Origin: Sphingobacterium endophyticum
Lineage (GTDB): Bacteria > Bacteroidota > Bacteroidia > Sphingobacteriales > Sphingobacteriaceae
Direction: 5' to 3'
NCBI RefSeq assembly: GCF_009733535.1
Contig: NZ_SMMI01000013.1
Location: forward strand, 62,001 to 126,000
Length of the DNA: 64,000 nucleotides
Part shown: positions 44,319 through 52,157 of the stretch, in pieces
How positions within the stretch are numbered: position 1 is the stretch's first letter
Layout: the number at the start of each line of letters is the position of its first letter
Notes under the pieces: generated by a model
Told to the model about the DNA's origin: nothing
Seen by the model: only the letters and a program-made list of their open reading frames with translations
Database searches by the model: none
Program-made: the position numbers and the translations under genes

Positions 44319-45351
44319 TGACATAGCAATTCCAATTGCATGGCCAGATCAAACAGCAAGAGGTGATGAATTATGGATGGCCATATTAAAGAAGTTAGGA
44401 GTTGTGAAGAATCTTAATTTTAAGGTTGGTCATGCTGCGATTGTTTTAATTGAAAGAAAGACTGGAAATCTGAGATATTTTGATTTTGGAAGGTATATAT
44501 CACCACGTGGATTTGGTAGAGCCAGGTCTAGTATGTTTGATCCTAGACTAGAATTAGAAACAAAGGCAAAATTCAATGAGGATAATTCACTTCAAAATTT
44601 TGAAGAAATTTTAAAAGAACTTCAAATCAAGGAGTTTGCTACTCATGGCGGAGGTAGATTGTTATGCTCAATTTGTCGAGGTATTTCATTTTACAAAGCT
44701 GTAGAGTTTGCTGAAGAAATAGTTGAGAAAGGTCCAATTTTATATGGTGCTTTGGCTCCCAATAATAATAGTTGTTCTAGATATGTTGCTCAAATTTTAG
44801 TTAATTCTCTTCAAAAAAGTGATAAAAGGATTAATAAGATTCTCTTTCCAGAAAGCCTAAAAGCTAGTCCAACAAGCAATGTTGTTAATGCAAATGAGGA
44901 AAATGAGGTGTATTGTTTTAAAGATTCCAAGCTTGAAAAGTGGAAGATGGGTAGGTGGGATTCATTAAAGTTTCAAATAAATTTATTGCATCCGAATTTT
45001 TTTAAATCAAAATCTCATCAATTACCTGATGATTTATTTTTAGGATTTATAGATGAACCAAACAGGCCGAAAAATTTGCCTGAAAATGCACAATGGTTAG
45101 GTGGATTGGGGGAAGGTTGTTGGTTTTCTATAGATTGTTTCAATGAAGAAGCAGAAATTACTAGATATAATCATCAAGGTGAAATTGATTACTCAGTAAT
45201 ATCCTATTCTGATGAATCATTTAATAAATTGAATGATTTTAAATTCAGTTATCAAGTTCATCAAAACCAGCATGTTGTTAAACAGAATAATAAAGAAATA
45301 ATATTTAAAACATTAAATATTAATAACTTAAATTATAAAAAATCTATCTAA
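44305..45351 (+). CDS. Putative permuted-papain-fold protein, unknown function
   Basis: 348 residues, soluble. N-terminal blocks IAWPDQTARGDELWM, VGHAAIVLIERKTGNL and FDFGRYISPRGFGRARS, then NNNSCSRYVAQIL. A His (His43) early and a Cys (Cys157) later in an N/S-rich turn resemble the circularly permuted NlpC/P60-like papain fold. I associate this with DUF6695, without being able to verify. The C-terminal half (about 200-348) contains EGCWFSIDCFNEEAEITRYN, also seen as a small beta domain. A cysteine hydrolase or acyl-transferase role is possible. It sits between the PLP enzyme (14-base overlap) and PanD (16 bases). Confidence 0.6.
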   Translation: MHQYNDIAIPIAWPDQTARGDELWMAILKKLGVVKNLNFKVGHAAIVLIERKTGNLRYFDFGRYISPRGFGRARSSMFDPRLELETKAKFNEDNSLQNFEEILKELQIKEFATHGGGRLLCSICRGISFYKAVEFAEEIVEKGPILYGALAPNNNSCSRYVAQILVNSLQKSDKRINKILFPESLKASPTSNVVNANEENEVYCFKDSKLEKWKMGRWDSLKFQINLLHPNFFKSKSHQLPDDLFLGFIDEPNRPKNLPENAQWLGGLGEGCWFSIDCFNEEAEITRYNHQGEIDYSVISYSDESFNKLNDFKFSYQVHQNQHVVKQNNKEIIFKTLNINNLNYKKSI

Positions 45352-45367
45352 AAAATATAATAATAAA

Positions 45368-45736
45368 ATGGAATTAAAAATTTTAAAAGCAAAAATTCAT
45401 ACTGTAAAAGTAACCGAAGCGAATGTGGAATATAATGGATCTATAACTATTGATGCAGACCTATTAGATGCTGCAGGAATTGTTAAATATGAGCAGGTTT
45501 ACATTAATAATGCAATTAATGGCAGTAGAATTATGACTTATGTGTTACCAGGAAAAAGAGGAAGTGGTGAGGTTTGTATGAATGGTGGTGCAGCATTGCA
45601 TGCTAAGGTTGGCGATACTGTCCATATCTTGTCGTTTGTTAATTTAACCCCAGAAGAGGCTGAATCCTATCAACCAACTTTAGTTTTTACAGAAGGAAAT
45701 AATCAAATCAAATCTGTTGAAAAATATGATTATTAA
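45368..45736 (+). CDS. panD: Aspartate 1-decarboxylase (PanD), complete
   Basis: 122 residues. The self-cleavage site Gly24-Ser25 in EYNGS, and Lys9, His11, Tyr22, Arg54, Thr57, Tyr58, Asn72 and Gly73 sit at the same positions as in the Escherichia coli enzyme, so the pyruvoyl cofactor and active site should form. Known PanD makes beta-alanine from aspartate for pantothenate. No other pantothenate gene is nearby; here it is last of an operon with a PLP synthase and a papain-like protein, so a decarboxylation of another amino acid is an alternative. A terminator follows. Confidence 0.93.
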   Translation: MELKILKAKIHTVKVTEANVEYNGSITIDADLLDAAGIVKYEQVYINNAINGSRIMTYVLPGKRGSGEVCMNGGAALHAKVGDTVHILSFVNLTPEEAESYQPTLVFTEGNNQIKSVEKYDY

Positions 45737-45807
45737 ATAAAATGGGTATAGAATGGAATTAAATTTCATATGATTTATTAACTCCATTTCAAATTCAGAA
45801 ATAACAA

Positions 45808-45835
45808 GGGTCCGCTATTTGGCGGACCTTTTTTA
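45808..45835 (+). terminator. Rho-independent terminator of the panD operon
   Basis: GGTCCGC / GCGGACC 7-bp GC-rich stem with a 6-base loop, followed by TTTTTT, 72 bases after the panD stop. Confidence 0.85.
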
Positions 45836-46081
45836 TGAATAATATTTTAAGAGTTTTGATTGATTACTGTGCACATATTAGAGCATCGCAACCACAATTT
45901 ATCTACGAATGTCGAAATAGGTATATTTCTTTAGTTTTATTATATAATTTTGGCACAGCTAACTCTTAAAATAGAAAGTATATTTATTATGTTTAAAAAA
46001 TCACTGAAATCAGTGACTATTCATCAGTTTTTTGTTAATAACTTCAAAAACTGAATAAAGTGGAAGTATAGGTTTTATAAT
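45836..46081 (+). other. Promoter region of the three-gene envelope operon
   Basis: No open frame. An exact -7 box TAATTTTG at 45945-45952 (TSS expected near 45960) lies 130 bases before the ATG at 46082; no TTG is found at the right spacing. The leader would be about 120 bases. Confidence 0.4.
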
Positions 46082-46765
46082 ATGTTGATAATGATTAAGA
46101 AAGTGATTTTTTCGGTGTTCATGTTAATTACATTATGTTCATTAAGTTCTTGTTTTGATGTTGTTGAAGAAATCAATATGAAGACAAATGGAAGCGGTTC
46201 TATCACCGGAACATTGAATTTGAGTAAAAGTAGAACGAAGGTGTCATCGCTAATGAAACTTGATAAAATTGATGGTTTTAATATTCCTTCTCAAGCGGAA
46301 ATTAGAAAAGAGATGGCTACGATAGTTCAGATTTTGAAAAATACCAAAGGAATAAGTAATGTTGATTATAAGCTGGATTTTACAAATTACATTGCAAGTG
46401 TTTCTTGTGATTTTCAAAATGTCAATGCATTAAATTTATATACTGAAACATTAGCTAAACACTTTAAAACTAAGCTTAATACTTATTCTAATTATAGTTA
46501 TAATTCAAGTACAAAAACATTTATTAGAAATTATAAACATAACCCTGAAGCTATCAAAGAATTCAATAAACTGAAACCAGAAAATCAAAAATCATTTGAT
46601 CAGGCATTTTATACAAGTATTTATAGGTTTCAAAATACTGTCAGTAAGCAGGATAATTCTTTAGGGAAGATTTCAGGAAATAAGCAAGCTGTAATGATCA
46701 AGGTACCGATCCCAAATTTAGTAAGTGGTCAAGCTAAATTAGGCAACACGATCATTCTTAAATAA
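46082..46765 (+). CDS. Lipoprotein of unknown function, first gene of operon
   Basis: 227 residues with lipobox SLSSC (Cys24 from 46082; an internal ATG at 46091 also fits). The mature part begins FDVVEEINMKTNGSGSITG, with further mixed helix/strand regions and a C-terminal MIKVPIPNLVSGQAKLGN. No family recognised. It is 21 bases upstream of the 664-residue secreted protein gene and its product is probably in the periplasm. Confidence 0.7.
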   Translation: MLIMIKKVIFSVFMLITLCSLSSCFDVVEEINMKTNGSGSITGTLNLSKSRTKVSSLMKLDKIDGFNIPSQAEIRKEMATIVQILKNTKGISNVDYKLDFTNYIASVSCDFQNVNALNLYTETLAKHFKTKLNTYSNYSYNSSTKTFIRNYKHNPEAIKEFNKLKPENQKSFDQAFYTSIYRFQNTVSKQDNSLGKISGNKQAVMIKVPIPNLVSGQAKLGNTIILK

Positions 46766-46786
46766 TAAAAATCTAATTATACATAT

Positions 46787-48781
46787 ATGAATAACTTGAA
46801 ACTTGCCATAGCATTATTGGCGGTTAGTCTTGGAGGAAAGGCATATTCTCAAGATTTATTATCAAAGATTCCTGAGGACTCCAAATTTGTGGTGGCATTA
46901 AATGGTAAAGGCTTTTTTAAGCATGCTAAATTAAGTCAGTTAAACGATATTTTTAAAAGAGCAGGTCTTTTTAAGGAATTAGGTGAGGAAAATGTAAATT
47001 TTAAAACTGAAAATATTGAAGATTTTGGAATTGATTTTCAGGCAAAATCATATATACATTTCAATGTCAATGACAGTATTCAATATATTGGAGCCTTGAT
47101 ACCATTAAAAAGTAAAGAGCAATTTGAATCGATCTTACCAGAAGATTCGGAAATCAAGGTTGTAAATGGTTTAAATACTATTTATTCTGATGATAAAAGA
47201 GTAAGGGTTAGCTGGGATCAACAGACCATCTATATTTTAGGTGCTGCCGAAATGAATAATTATTTTTCTAAGGATGAAATCAAGGAGAAGTATGGATTAT
47301 TGGCATTACCAGAATATGCTTGGGCAGACGAAGCTGCAATCGCAGTTCCAGATACTTTAGATTGGGCAGGAGAAGATTACAATCAAATTGAAACATCAAT
47401 AGATTCTGCAAAACAAATTGAGGAAGAAATTGTGACAATTGAAAGTGCAGAGGAATTTGAGCAGGAGGTTGAAGGTGAAATCGTCAATATTCCTCCTCCG
47501 ACAATTAGGAGGGGTGATGATTTTTCATCTGTAGATTCAACTTTAGAACGAGAGGAATATCAAGATGATTATTATGATAAATATGCTGAAGTAAATCGAC
47601 ATAACGATTCTATCGTGAATATTTTCGTAAATGATCATGTCAATTCCTTCATGAATGACATAATTGATGGGAAGTTTAAATCTTATAAGTCCAAATCTAT
47701 TGTATCAATGAAAGACAATGAATTGATGCGTATGGAAATGGGAAAATTTGATCAGTTATTGATGTATTATTATCCAACAGATTTGATTTATGGCACTTTA
47801 GGTAGACCATCGATGGATTATGGTTATGAATCAATAAACAGTTCTGTCATTGTTGATGGAAATAGGATGAAACTGGTTGGTGATATGTCATTTGATAAGG
47901 AAATGACTAGATATTACAAGGAAATGTATTCCAAAAAAATGAATCCTAAATTCTTAAAATTTATCAATGATGATGCCTTGGCTTTTGGTTCATTTAATGT
48001 AAGCACTGAAGCTTATTTGAAGCATATGCCAGCTATTGTTCAGCGTGTATATGGTGGTATGGATGTTAAAGTTGGAAAAATTATTGATCTTTTCACTACC
48101 GCTTTTGATGTAATCGTTGACGAAAAAGCAGTTGCAAAAGTGTTTAAAGGTGATAATCTACTTGTGTTAAACGGTGTATCTCAAAAAGAAGTAAAATACA
48201 TTGATTATGAGTATGATGAGGATTACAATTATCAAGAAATTGAAAAGACTAAAATGGAGAAAATTCCGAACTACTTATGGATGTTTTCTTCAGATGACAC
48301 CAGAATCTTTGAAAAGATATTTGCAATACTCGAAACTGAAGGGAACTTAATAAATCACGAAGGGATTTATGAAATTAAGAATGGTAAAATCGATGAGTTT
48401 GCGCCATATATTCTAATAAAAGAGGGAATAGTTTTTCTAGGAAATGACCTTGATCAAATTCAAAAAATAAAATCTAATGAATATAAAGTTTCTTCTGGTA
48501 ATCGATATAGTTCAATCGCCAAAAAGAACAAATTCGCATTAGTTTTCAATACAAAGAAGATTCCAGGCTTAGTGGATGATTTGGATCTTCCTGTCCATCG
48601 TTCAATGGAGGCTGAGGTAAAAAATTTAGCACAATATGGTGATATTTATATGATCAGCAATGGTATGAAGGGAAATAAATTTAATTATGAAGCAGGAATA
48701 GATTTTCCAAGTGGGAATGAAAATGCACTTGATTTCATAATCCATACTCTTGATAATATAAGTAAGTCATTAAAAGACTAA
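46787..48781 (+). CDS. Large secreted DUF4836-like protein
   Basis: 664 residues. Signal peptide ending near YSQ, then DLLSKIPEDSKFVVALNGKG, which resembles the start of Bacteroidota DUF4836-type proteins. A low-complexity acidic insert lies at about residues 190-270. A YDEDYN...IPNYLWMF segment near 480-500 recurs in the next protein, suggesting the two are paralogous. The remainder appears alpha/beta without catalytic motif. Probably works in the periplasm as an envelope scaffold or binding protein; function unknown. Confidence 0.7.
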   Translation: MNNLKLAIALLAVSLGGKAYSQDLLSKIPEDSKFVVALNGKGFFKHAKLSQLNDIFKRAGLFKELGEENVNFKTENIEDFGIDFQAKSYIHFNVNDSIQYIGALIPLKSKEQFESILPEDSEIKVVNGLNTIYSDDKRVRVSWDQQTIYILGAAEMNNYFSKDEIKEKYGLLALPEYAWADEAAIAVPDTLDWAGEDYNQIETSIDSAKQIEEEIVTIESAEEFEQEVEGEIVNIPPPTIRRGDDFSSVDSTLEREEYQDDYYDKYAEVNRHNDSIVNIFVNDHVNSFMNDIIDGKFKSYKSKSIVSMKDNELMRMEMGKFDQLLMYYYPTDLIYGTLGRPSMDYGYESINSSVIVDGNRMKLVGDMSFDKEMTRYYKEMYSKKMNPKFLKFINDDALAFGSFNVSTEAYLKHMPAIVQRVYGGMDVKVGKIIDLFTTAFDVIVDEKAVAKVFKGDNLLVLNGVSQKEVKYIDYEYDEDYNYQEIEKTKMEKIPNYLWMFSSDDTRIFEKIFAILETEGNLINHEGIYEIKNGKIDEFAPYILIKEGIVFLGNDLDQIQKIKSNEYKVSSGNRYSSIAKKNKFALVFNTKKIPGLVDDLDLPVHRSMEAEVKNLAQYGDIYMISNGMKGNKFNYEAGIDFPSGNENALDFIIHTLDNISKSLKD

Positions 48782-48784
48782 CCC

Positions 48785-50095
48785 ATGCTTTGGATAAAGA
48801 GAATACTCTTAGTTATTATAGGACTTATAGCCATATTGGCTATAAGTCTTTTTGGTTTTAAATATTACCGGTCCTTAAAATCAGATGAAATTAAAATTCC
48901 AAAAAACTCATATTCTGTCATTCGAATAAAAATTGATAATTTGGCAATAGACCTTTTCAAAAATTCAATATCGAATTATTCTGAATATTATTCTAGAAAA
49001 AAAGATAGTACTCGAGTTTTTAATCAAAAAAATATCTTGGATTTAGGAGTCAAAATTCCAGCTGATTTATATCTTTTTAGCTTAAGTGACACATCAACAA
49101 CATGGTATTCGATTTTAGATATCAGCAATGAAAAAAACATTGATGATTTCTTGAAAAATAAACTTGATTTGAAAGATTCAATTTTTGAAGATAGCGATAC
49201 GTCCCAAAGAATATTTGTTAAAAAATCACTTGGAGCAATGATGGGCAATGGTAAAATGATTATTTCTTTTGGACCTGATCCTCAGTTCAATTTAATGAAG
49301 GAATTAATTGGATCTAACCAAAGTGATTGGATTTTAGCCAAGTCTATGGTTGCTGGGATTTCCAAGATTTCGGATTCTAAAGTGAGTTATTCAGATCAAA
49401 TGAAAAATTGGGCCAAAGTAGACTTTAAGAAAGGAAGTATTAATATGGAAGCCTATATAAAATCCCAATTATTTAAATTCCCAACAACAGCAAATGAAAT
49501 AGAAGATCAAAATAATCAAGTATTGAGTTTTGCTTTTAATTCAGACCTATCTTTACTTTTAAAAGATAGGCAGGATCAATTAGAAAAGTTAAAACTACCG
49601 GTTGATAGTGTTTACAAATATGTAGGTAATTTTGTTTCCATCCGATTGGATGATGGTTATGTCATGGAGACCGATACCATTATAACCTATGACTATGATG
49701 ATAATTTCAATATGGTTGAGAAGAAAGAGATTCAGAAGATTGAAGTTCCTGACTTAGCATTTAACATCATGGCATCTCCCCATCTCGTCGGATATCTGCC
49801 AGATAAGATGTTTTACAAATTCTCTAAGGAATATAAACAAGGTATGATTAATTTGTTCACAGGAACAAAGAAAGATCATGATCTTAATCTGAAACCTTCT
49901 GATTATGTATTATCCATGAATTATCGTAAGTCAACCTCAACAGGCAAATATTTAAACTGGATTCCAAAATTTGAGGCACTTGAATCTGGGGAAGTAAGGG
50001 GAAAAGCAATCAGTGAAAATGAAATAAATCTAACAGGAGAATTTATTTTAGTCGATTCAGAATTAAATAGTTTATATCAGCTATTGGTAAATTGA
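48785..50095 (+). CDS. Membrane-anchored paralogue of the preceding secreted protein
   Basis: 436 residues with one N-terminal transmembrane helix (about 5-26), then IPKNSYSVIRIKIDNLAIDL, comparable to IPEDSKFVVALNGKG of the preceding protein. A YDYDDNFN...IEVPDLAFNI segment near 300-325 parallels YEYDEDYN...IPNYLW there. The region in common suggests both derive from one domain. It is 3 bases behind that gene. The coding sequence for residues 13-22 forms a perfect hairpin followed by five T (48822-48853), described separately. Function unknown. Confidence 0.7.
   Translation: MLWIKRILLVIIGLIAILAISLFGFKYYRSLKSDEIKIPKNSYSVIRIKIDNLAIDLFKNSISNYSEYYSRKKDSTRVFNQKNILDLGVKIPADLYLFSLSDTSTTWYSILDISNEKNIDDFLKNKLDLKDSIFEDSDTSQRIFVKKSLGAMMGNGKMIISFGPDPQFNLMKELIGSNQSDWILAKSMVAGISKISDSKVSYSDQMKNWAKVDFKKGSINMEAYIKSQLFKFPTTANEIEDQNNQVLSFAFNSDLSLLLKDRQDQLEKLKLPVDSVYKYVGNFVSIRLDDGYVMETDTIITYDYDDNFNMVEKKEIQKIEVPDLAFNIMASPHLVGYLPDKMFYKFSKEYKQGMINLFTGTKKDHDLNLKPSDYVLSMNYRKSTSTGKYLNWIPKFEALESGEVRGKAISENEINLTGEFILVDSELNSLYQLLVN
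48822..48853 (+). promoter_or_regulatory. Terminator-shaped hairpin inside the 5' coding end of the third operon gene
   Basis: Stem GACTTATAGCCA (48822-48833) and TGGCTATAAGTC (48837-48848), 12 perfect pairs with a TAT loop, then TTTTT. It starts 37 bases after the ATG and lies within the transmembrane-helix codons. It has the form of an intrinsic terminator and could attenuate the third gene, or it may be chance from the repetitive helix codons. Confidence 0.5.
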
Positions 50096-50203
50096 TAAAA
50101 TATTGATTATTAATGTTTAAACAAACAGGTTGTTTTGTTTTAGTCAAAATTTAAACGTTTGGCTTAGAATTTGGTCTATTGTTTAGGACAACAGACATTA
50201 TTT

Positions 50204-50437
50204 ATGAAAAGATTATTAGGATTAATATTAATTGCCTTTATGGCATTCAGTGTTTCGTCATGTTACACACATCACCATCATCCGCATGGGATGCCTCCAG
50301 GTCAAGCCAAGAAAAAGTATGGAGGTAAATCTGCGAAAAGATATGCTCCAGGTCAACAGAAGAAAAAATATAAAAATCATAAAAAGGGTAGGAGTAATAT
50401 TCCGGGACATCGATACGATGTATATTTTCCTAACTAA
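50204..50437 (+). CDS. Small His/Lys-rich lipoprotein
   Basis: 77 residues from ATG 50204. A lipoprotein signal (lipobox VSSC, Cys20) is followed by a His-rich YTHHHHPHG patch, two GQ-x-KKKY modules (PPGQAKKKYGGKSAK, APGQQKKKYK) and a basic tail. The repeated PGQ-KKKY modules look like internal duplication. Sometimes such short proteins are listed as quinol oxidase subunit 4 in databases without support. The poly-His patch may bind metal. Terminator 12 bases after the stop. Confidence 0.65.
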   Translation: MKRLLGLILIAFMAFSVSSCYTHHHHPHGMPPGQAKKKYGGKSAKRYAPGQQKKKYKNHKKGRSNIPGHRYDVYFPN

Positions 50438-50448
50438 AAATAAAATAA

Positions 50449-50488
50449 AGAGGCCGAATTCATTTGAATTCGGCCTCTCTATTTTTTT
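50449..50488. terminator. Bidirectional terminator, lipoprotein gene and rplI
   Basis: AGAGGCCGAATTC / GAATTCGGCCTCT, 13-bp perfect stem plus one A-T pair, 2-base loop, with T run to the right and A-rich sequence to the left. It separates the convergent small lipoprotein and ribosomal operon. Confidence 0.9.
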
Positions 50489-50500
50489 ATCGATTAAAGC

Positions 50501-50944
50501 TTATTCAGCAACAACTTCGAAAGGGATTTGTACTTTAACTTCCTTGTGTAAGTTCAAGTTAGCAATGTACTCACCTAATTGCTTAGGTTCAGTTTCGAAA
50601 GTGATACGACGGCGGTCAACATCATAACCTTGAGCTTTAAGAGCATCAGCGATTTGAATACTGTTAACTTTTCCGAAGATCTTGCCTGACTCACCAGCTT
50701 TAGTGCCAATAGTTAATTTTACTGACTCTAATTTGCTTGCTAATTCAGAAGCATCTTTCTTAATTTTTTCTTGTTTGAACTGAGCTTGTTTAATGTTCTC
50801 AGCTAAAACTTTCTTTGCAGATGGCGTAGCCATGATTGCAAATCCTTGAGGAATTAAGTAGTTACGGCCGAAACCTGGTTTTACTACTACGATATCGTCC
50901 TTTTCACCAAGGTGTTTTACATCTTGTTTTAATATAACTTCCAT
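50501..50944 (-). CDS. rplI: 50S ribosomal protein bL9
   Basis: 147 residues, normal length. Starts MEVILKQDVKHLGEKDD with the GFGRNYLIPQGFA RNA-binding segment (about 31-43), a connecting helix and the C-terminal domain. It is the last gene of rpsF-rpsR-rplI, 13 bases after rpsR. Confidence 0.98.
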   Translation of the reverse strand: MEVILKQDVKHLGEKDDIVVVKPGFGRNYLIPQGFAIMATPSAKKVLAENIKQAQFKQEKIKKDASELASKLESVKLTIGTKAGESGKIFGKVNSIQIADALKAQGYDVDRRRITFETEPKQLGEYIANLNLHKEVKVQIPFEVVAE

Positions 50945-50957
50945 TGTCGTTTCCTCC

Positions 50958-51221
50958 TTATTTTAATGAATCAGTTACGTAAGGCATTAATCCGATGATA
51001 CGAGCACGTTTCACGGCTTGAGCAACTTTACGTTGAAATTTCAATGATGTTCCAGTTAATCGACGAGGTAAGATTTTACCTTGATCATTTACGAACTTCA
51101 AAAGGAAGTTAGCGTCTTTGTAGTCGATGTATTTAATACCGTTCTTTTTGAAACGACAGTATTTCTTACGGTTGTCCTCTACTTTAGGGGCAGTTACGTA
51201 TTGGATGTTTTCGTTTGCCAT
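50958..51221 (-). CDS. rpsR: 30S ribosomal protein bS18
   Basis: 87 residues. [21 protein letters not shown] and [24 protein letters not shown] are diagnostic. Only one Cys is left (KYCRFKK), so no zinc site. The ATG overlaps the rpsF stop as TAATG, giving strict translational coupling of S6 and S18, which bind 16S rRNA as a dimer. No ssb or priB gene is between them, unlike Firmicutes and Proteobacteria. Confidence 0.98.
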   Translation of the reverse strand: MANENIQYVTAPKVEDNRKKYCRFKKNGIKYIDYKDANFLLKFVNDQGKILPRRLTGTSLKFQRKVAQAVKRARIIGLMPYVTDSLK

Positions 51222-51589
51222 TAGTTTGCTACCTCCTCAGTTTTAGTTTCAACTTTCTTGTTGAATGCACCGCTACGTTTTTTCTCATTGTAAGCAACTG
51301 CATGCTTGTCTAATGAGATGGTTAAGAAACGCATCACACGCTCATCACGTTTGTATTCAACCTCTAATTTTTTAATTAAATCACCTGGAGCCTTGAATTC
51401 AGTTAAGTGATAAAATCCAGTTGTTTTTTTCTGGATTGGATACGCTAATTTTCTCAAACCCCAATTATCTTCAGCGATAATTTCGGCTCCGCCTTCTTTT
51501 AAGATGTCTGTGAACTTTGCGATTGCTTCTTTCGCAGCATCTTCTGAAAGCAACGGGGTAAGAATGATTACAGATTCGTACTGTTGCAT
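51221..51589 (-). CDS. rpsF: 30S ribosomal protein bS6
   Basis: 122 residues. [39 protein letters not shown] and [11 protein letters not shown] are typical of S6. The C-terminal extension is charged ([12 protein letters not shown]). First gene of the rpsF-rpsR-rplI operon, with a promoter box at 51644 and a leader hairpin at 51620-51639. Confidence 0.98.
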   Translation of the reverse strand: MQQYESVIILTPLLSEDAAKEAIAKFTDILKEGGAEIIAEDNWGLRKLAYPIQKKTTGFYHLTEFKAPGDLIKKLEVEYKRDERVMRFLTISLDKHAVAYNEKKRSGAFNKKVETKTEEVAN

Positions 51590-51619
51590 TTTGTAAATAA
51601 TTATGTTTATTAATTTTAC

Positions 51620-51639
51620 TCCGTAGGTATGTTAACGGA
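51620..51639 (-). ncRNA. Candidate S6:S18 leader hairpin of rpsF
   Basis: In the 5' leader (between the -7 box and the ATG) the leftward strand reads TTCCGTTAACATACCTACGGAG, short enough for a 5-bp stem TCCGT/ACGGA. Known S6:S18 autoregulatory motifs also carry a CCG element in a leader hairpin before rpsF. Agreement with that motif is only by eye. Confidence 0.4.
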
Positions 51640-51643
51640 AGTG

Positions 51644-51651
51644 CAAAGATA
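51644..51651 (-). promoter_or_regulatory. -7 box TATCTTTG of the rpsF operon
   Basis: Exact TAnnTTTG match on the leftward strand, 55 bases before the rpsF ATG. No clear TTG at -33. Strong candidate given its position before a ribosomal protein operon. Confidence 0.6.
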
Positions 51652-51776
51652 GATAATTCTATTTAATTATACTAAAAAAGGTTGACTATTTTTTTATGTA
51701 AGCCTTTGGTTCTTAACAGCTACATTTATTCTGAACAATTAATTAATCACAAGTAAAAAAAATATTAACATAATTT

Positions 51777-51835
51777 CCCTGATTGACATTCAGGGTTTTA
51801 AGGAATATTGTAGTTTTCTAGCTACAATATTCCTT
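51777..51835 (+). other. Two successive perfect hairpins upstream of a micro-ORF
   Basis: First hairpin CCCTGA (51777-51782) / TCAGGG (51790-51795). Second, AAGGAATATTGTAG (51800-51813) / CTACAATATTCCTT (51822-51835), 14 perfect base pairs with an 8-base loop. Neither ends a known gene; rpsF points the other way. They precede a possible small gene at 51933. Confidence 0.5.
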
Positions 51836-51932
51836 TATGAATTATTGCTTTTTGCCATTCTTTTATCTAAAATTCTCATCTTTGCGCCTGCAAAAATTAT
51901 TAAAAAAAAAGACATTGAATTTTATTGTTAAA

Positions 51933-52031
51933 ATGCCTCTTTGGGCAAAAATATTAATCTCGATAACAACAGGGGTGATAATTGGTTTTTTAATATCAAA
52001 ATTAATCTATTATTCCTTATTTATTTTCTAA
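51933..52031 (+). CDS. Possible 32-residue single-helix membrane peptide
   Basis: ATG 51933 opens a 32-codon frame, MPLWAKILISITTGVIIGF onward, almost entirely one transmembrane helix with a basic residue at each side. A CATCTTTG box (one mismatch to the -7 consensus) lies 49 bases upstream, and a terminator follows 31 bases after the stop, so a transcript ending there is plausible. A longer frame from 51837 would start inside/behind the hairpins and before that promoter. No homology recognised; chance cannot be excluded. Confidence 0.35.
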   Translation: MPLWAKILISITTGVIIGFLISKLIYYSLFIF

Positions 52032-52062
52032 CCACTTTGGACATTTGTTTATTATGAGTAAG

Positions 52063-52091
52063 GCTCAGTCAGAAATGATTGGGCTTTTTTT
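52063..52091 (+). terminator. Rho-independent terminator after the micro-ORF
   Basis: GCTCAGTCA / TGATTGGGC stem (9 pairs, two G-T), loop GAAA, then TTTTTTT. It points rightwards although no larger gene precedes it. Confidence 0.7.
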
Positions 52092-52097
52092 GTTCTA

Positions 52098-52133
52098 TAA
52101 AAAAACCGACCTAAGAATTGTCTTGGTCGGTTT
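52098..52133 (-). terminator. Rho-independent terminator of the aminotransferase gene
   Basis: AAACCGACC (52103-52111) / GGTCGGTTT (52125-52133) with A run at its left side, a T run when read leftwards. It lies 25 bases past the aminotransferase stop. Confidence 0.85.
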
Positions 52134-52157
52134 ATGGATGAAATATCTTTTTATATC

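Noticed and set aside
50109..50142. Imperfect AAACAAACA/TGTTTTGTTT hairpin as terminator of the three-gene operon
   Set aside because: The stem needs a bulge and is purely A/T/C/G-poor; too weak to call.
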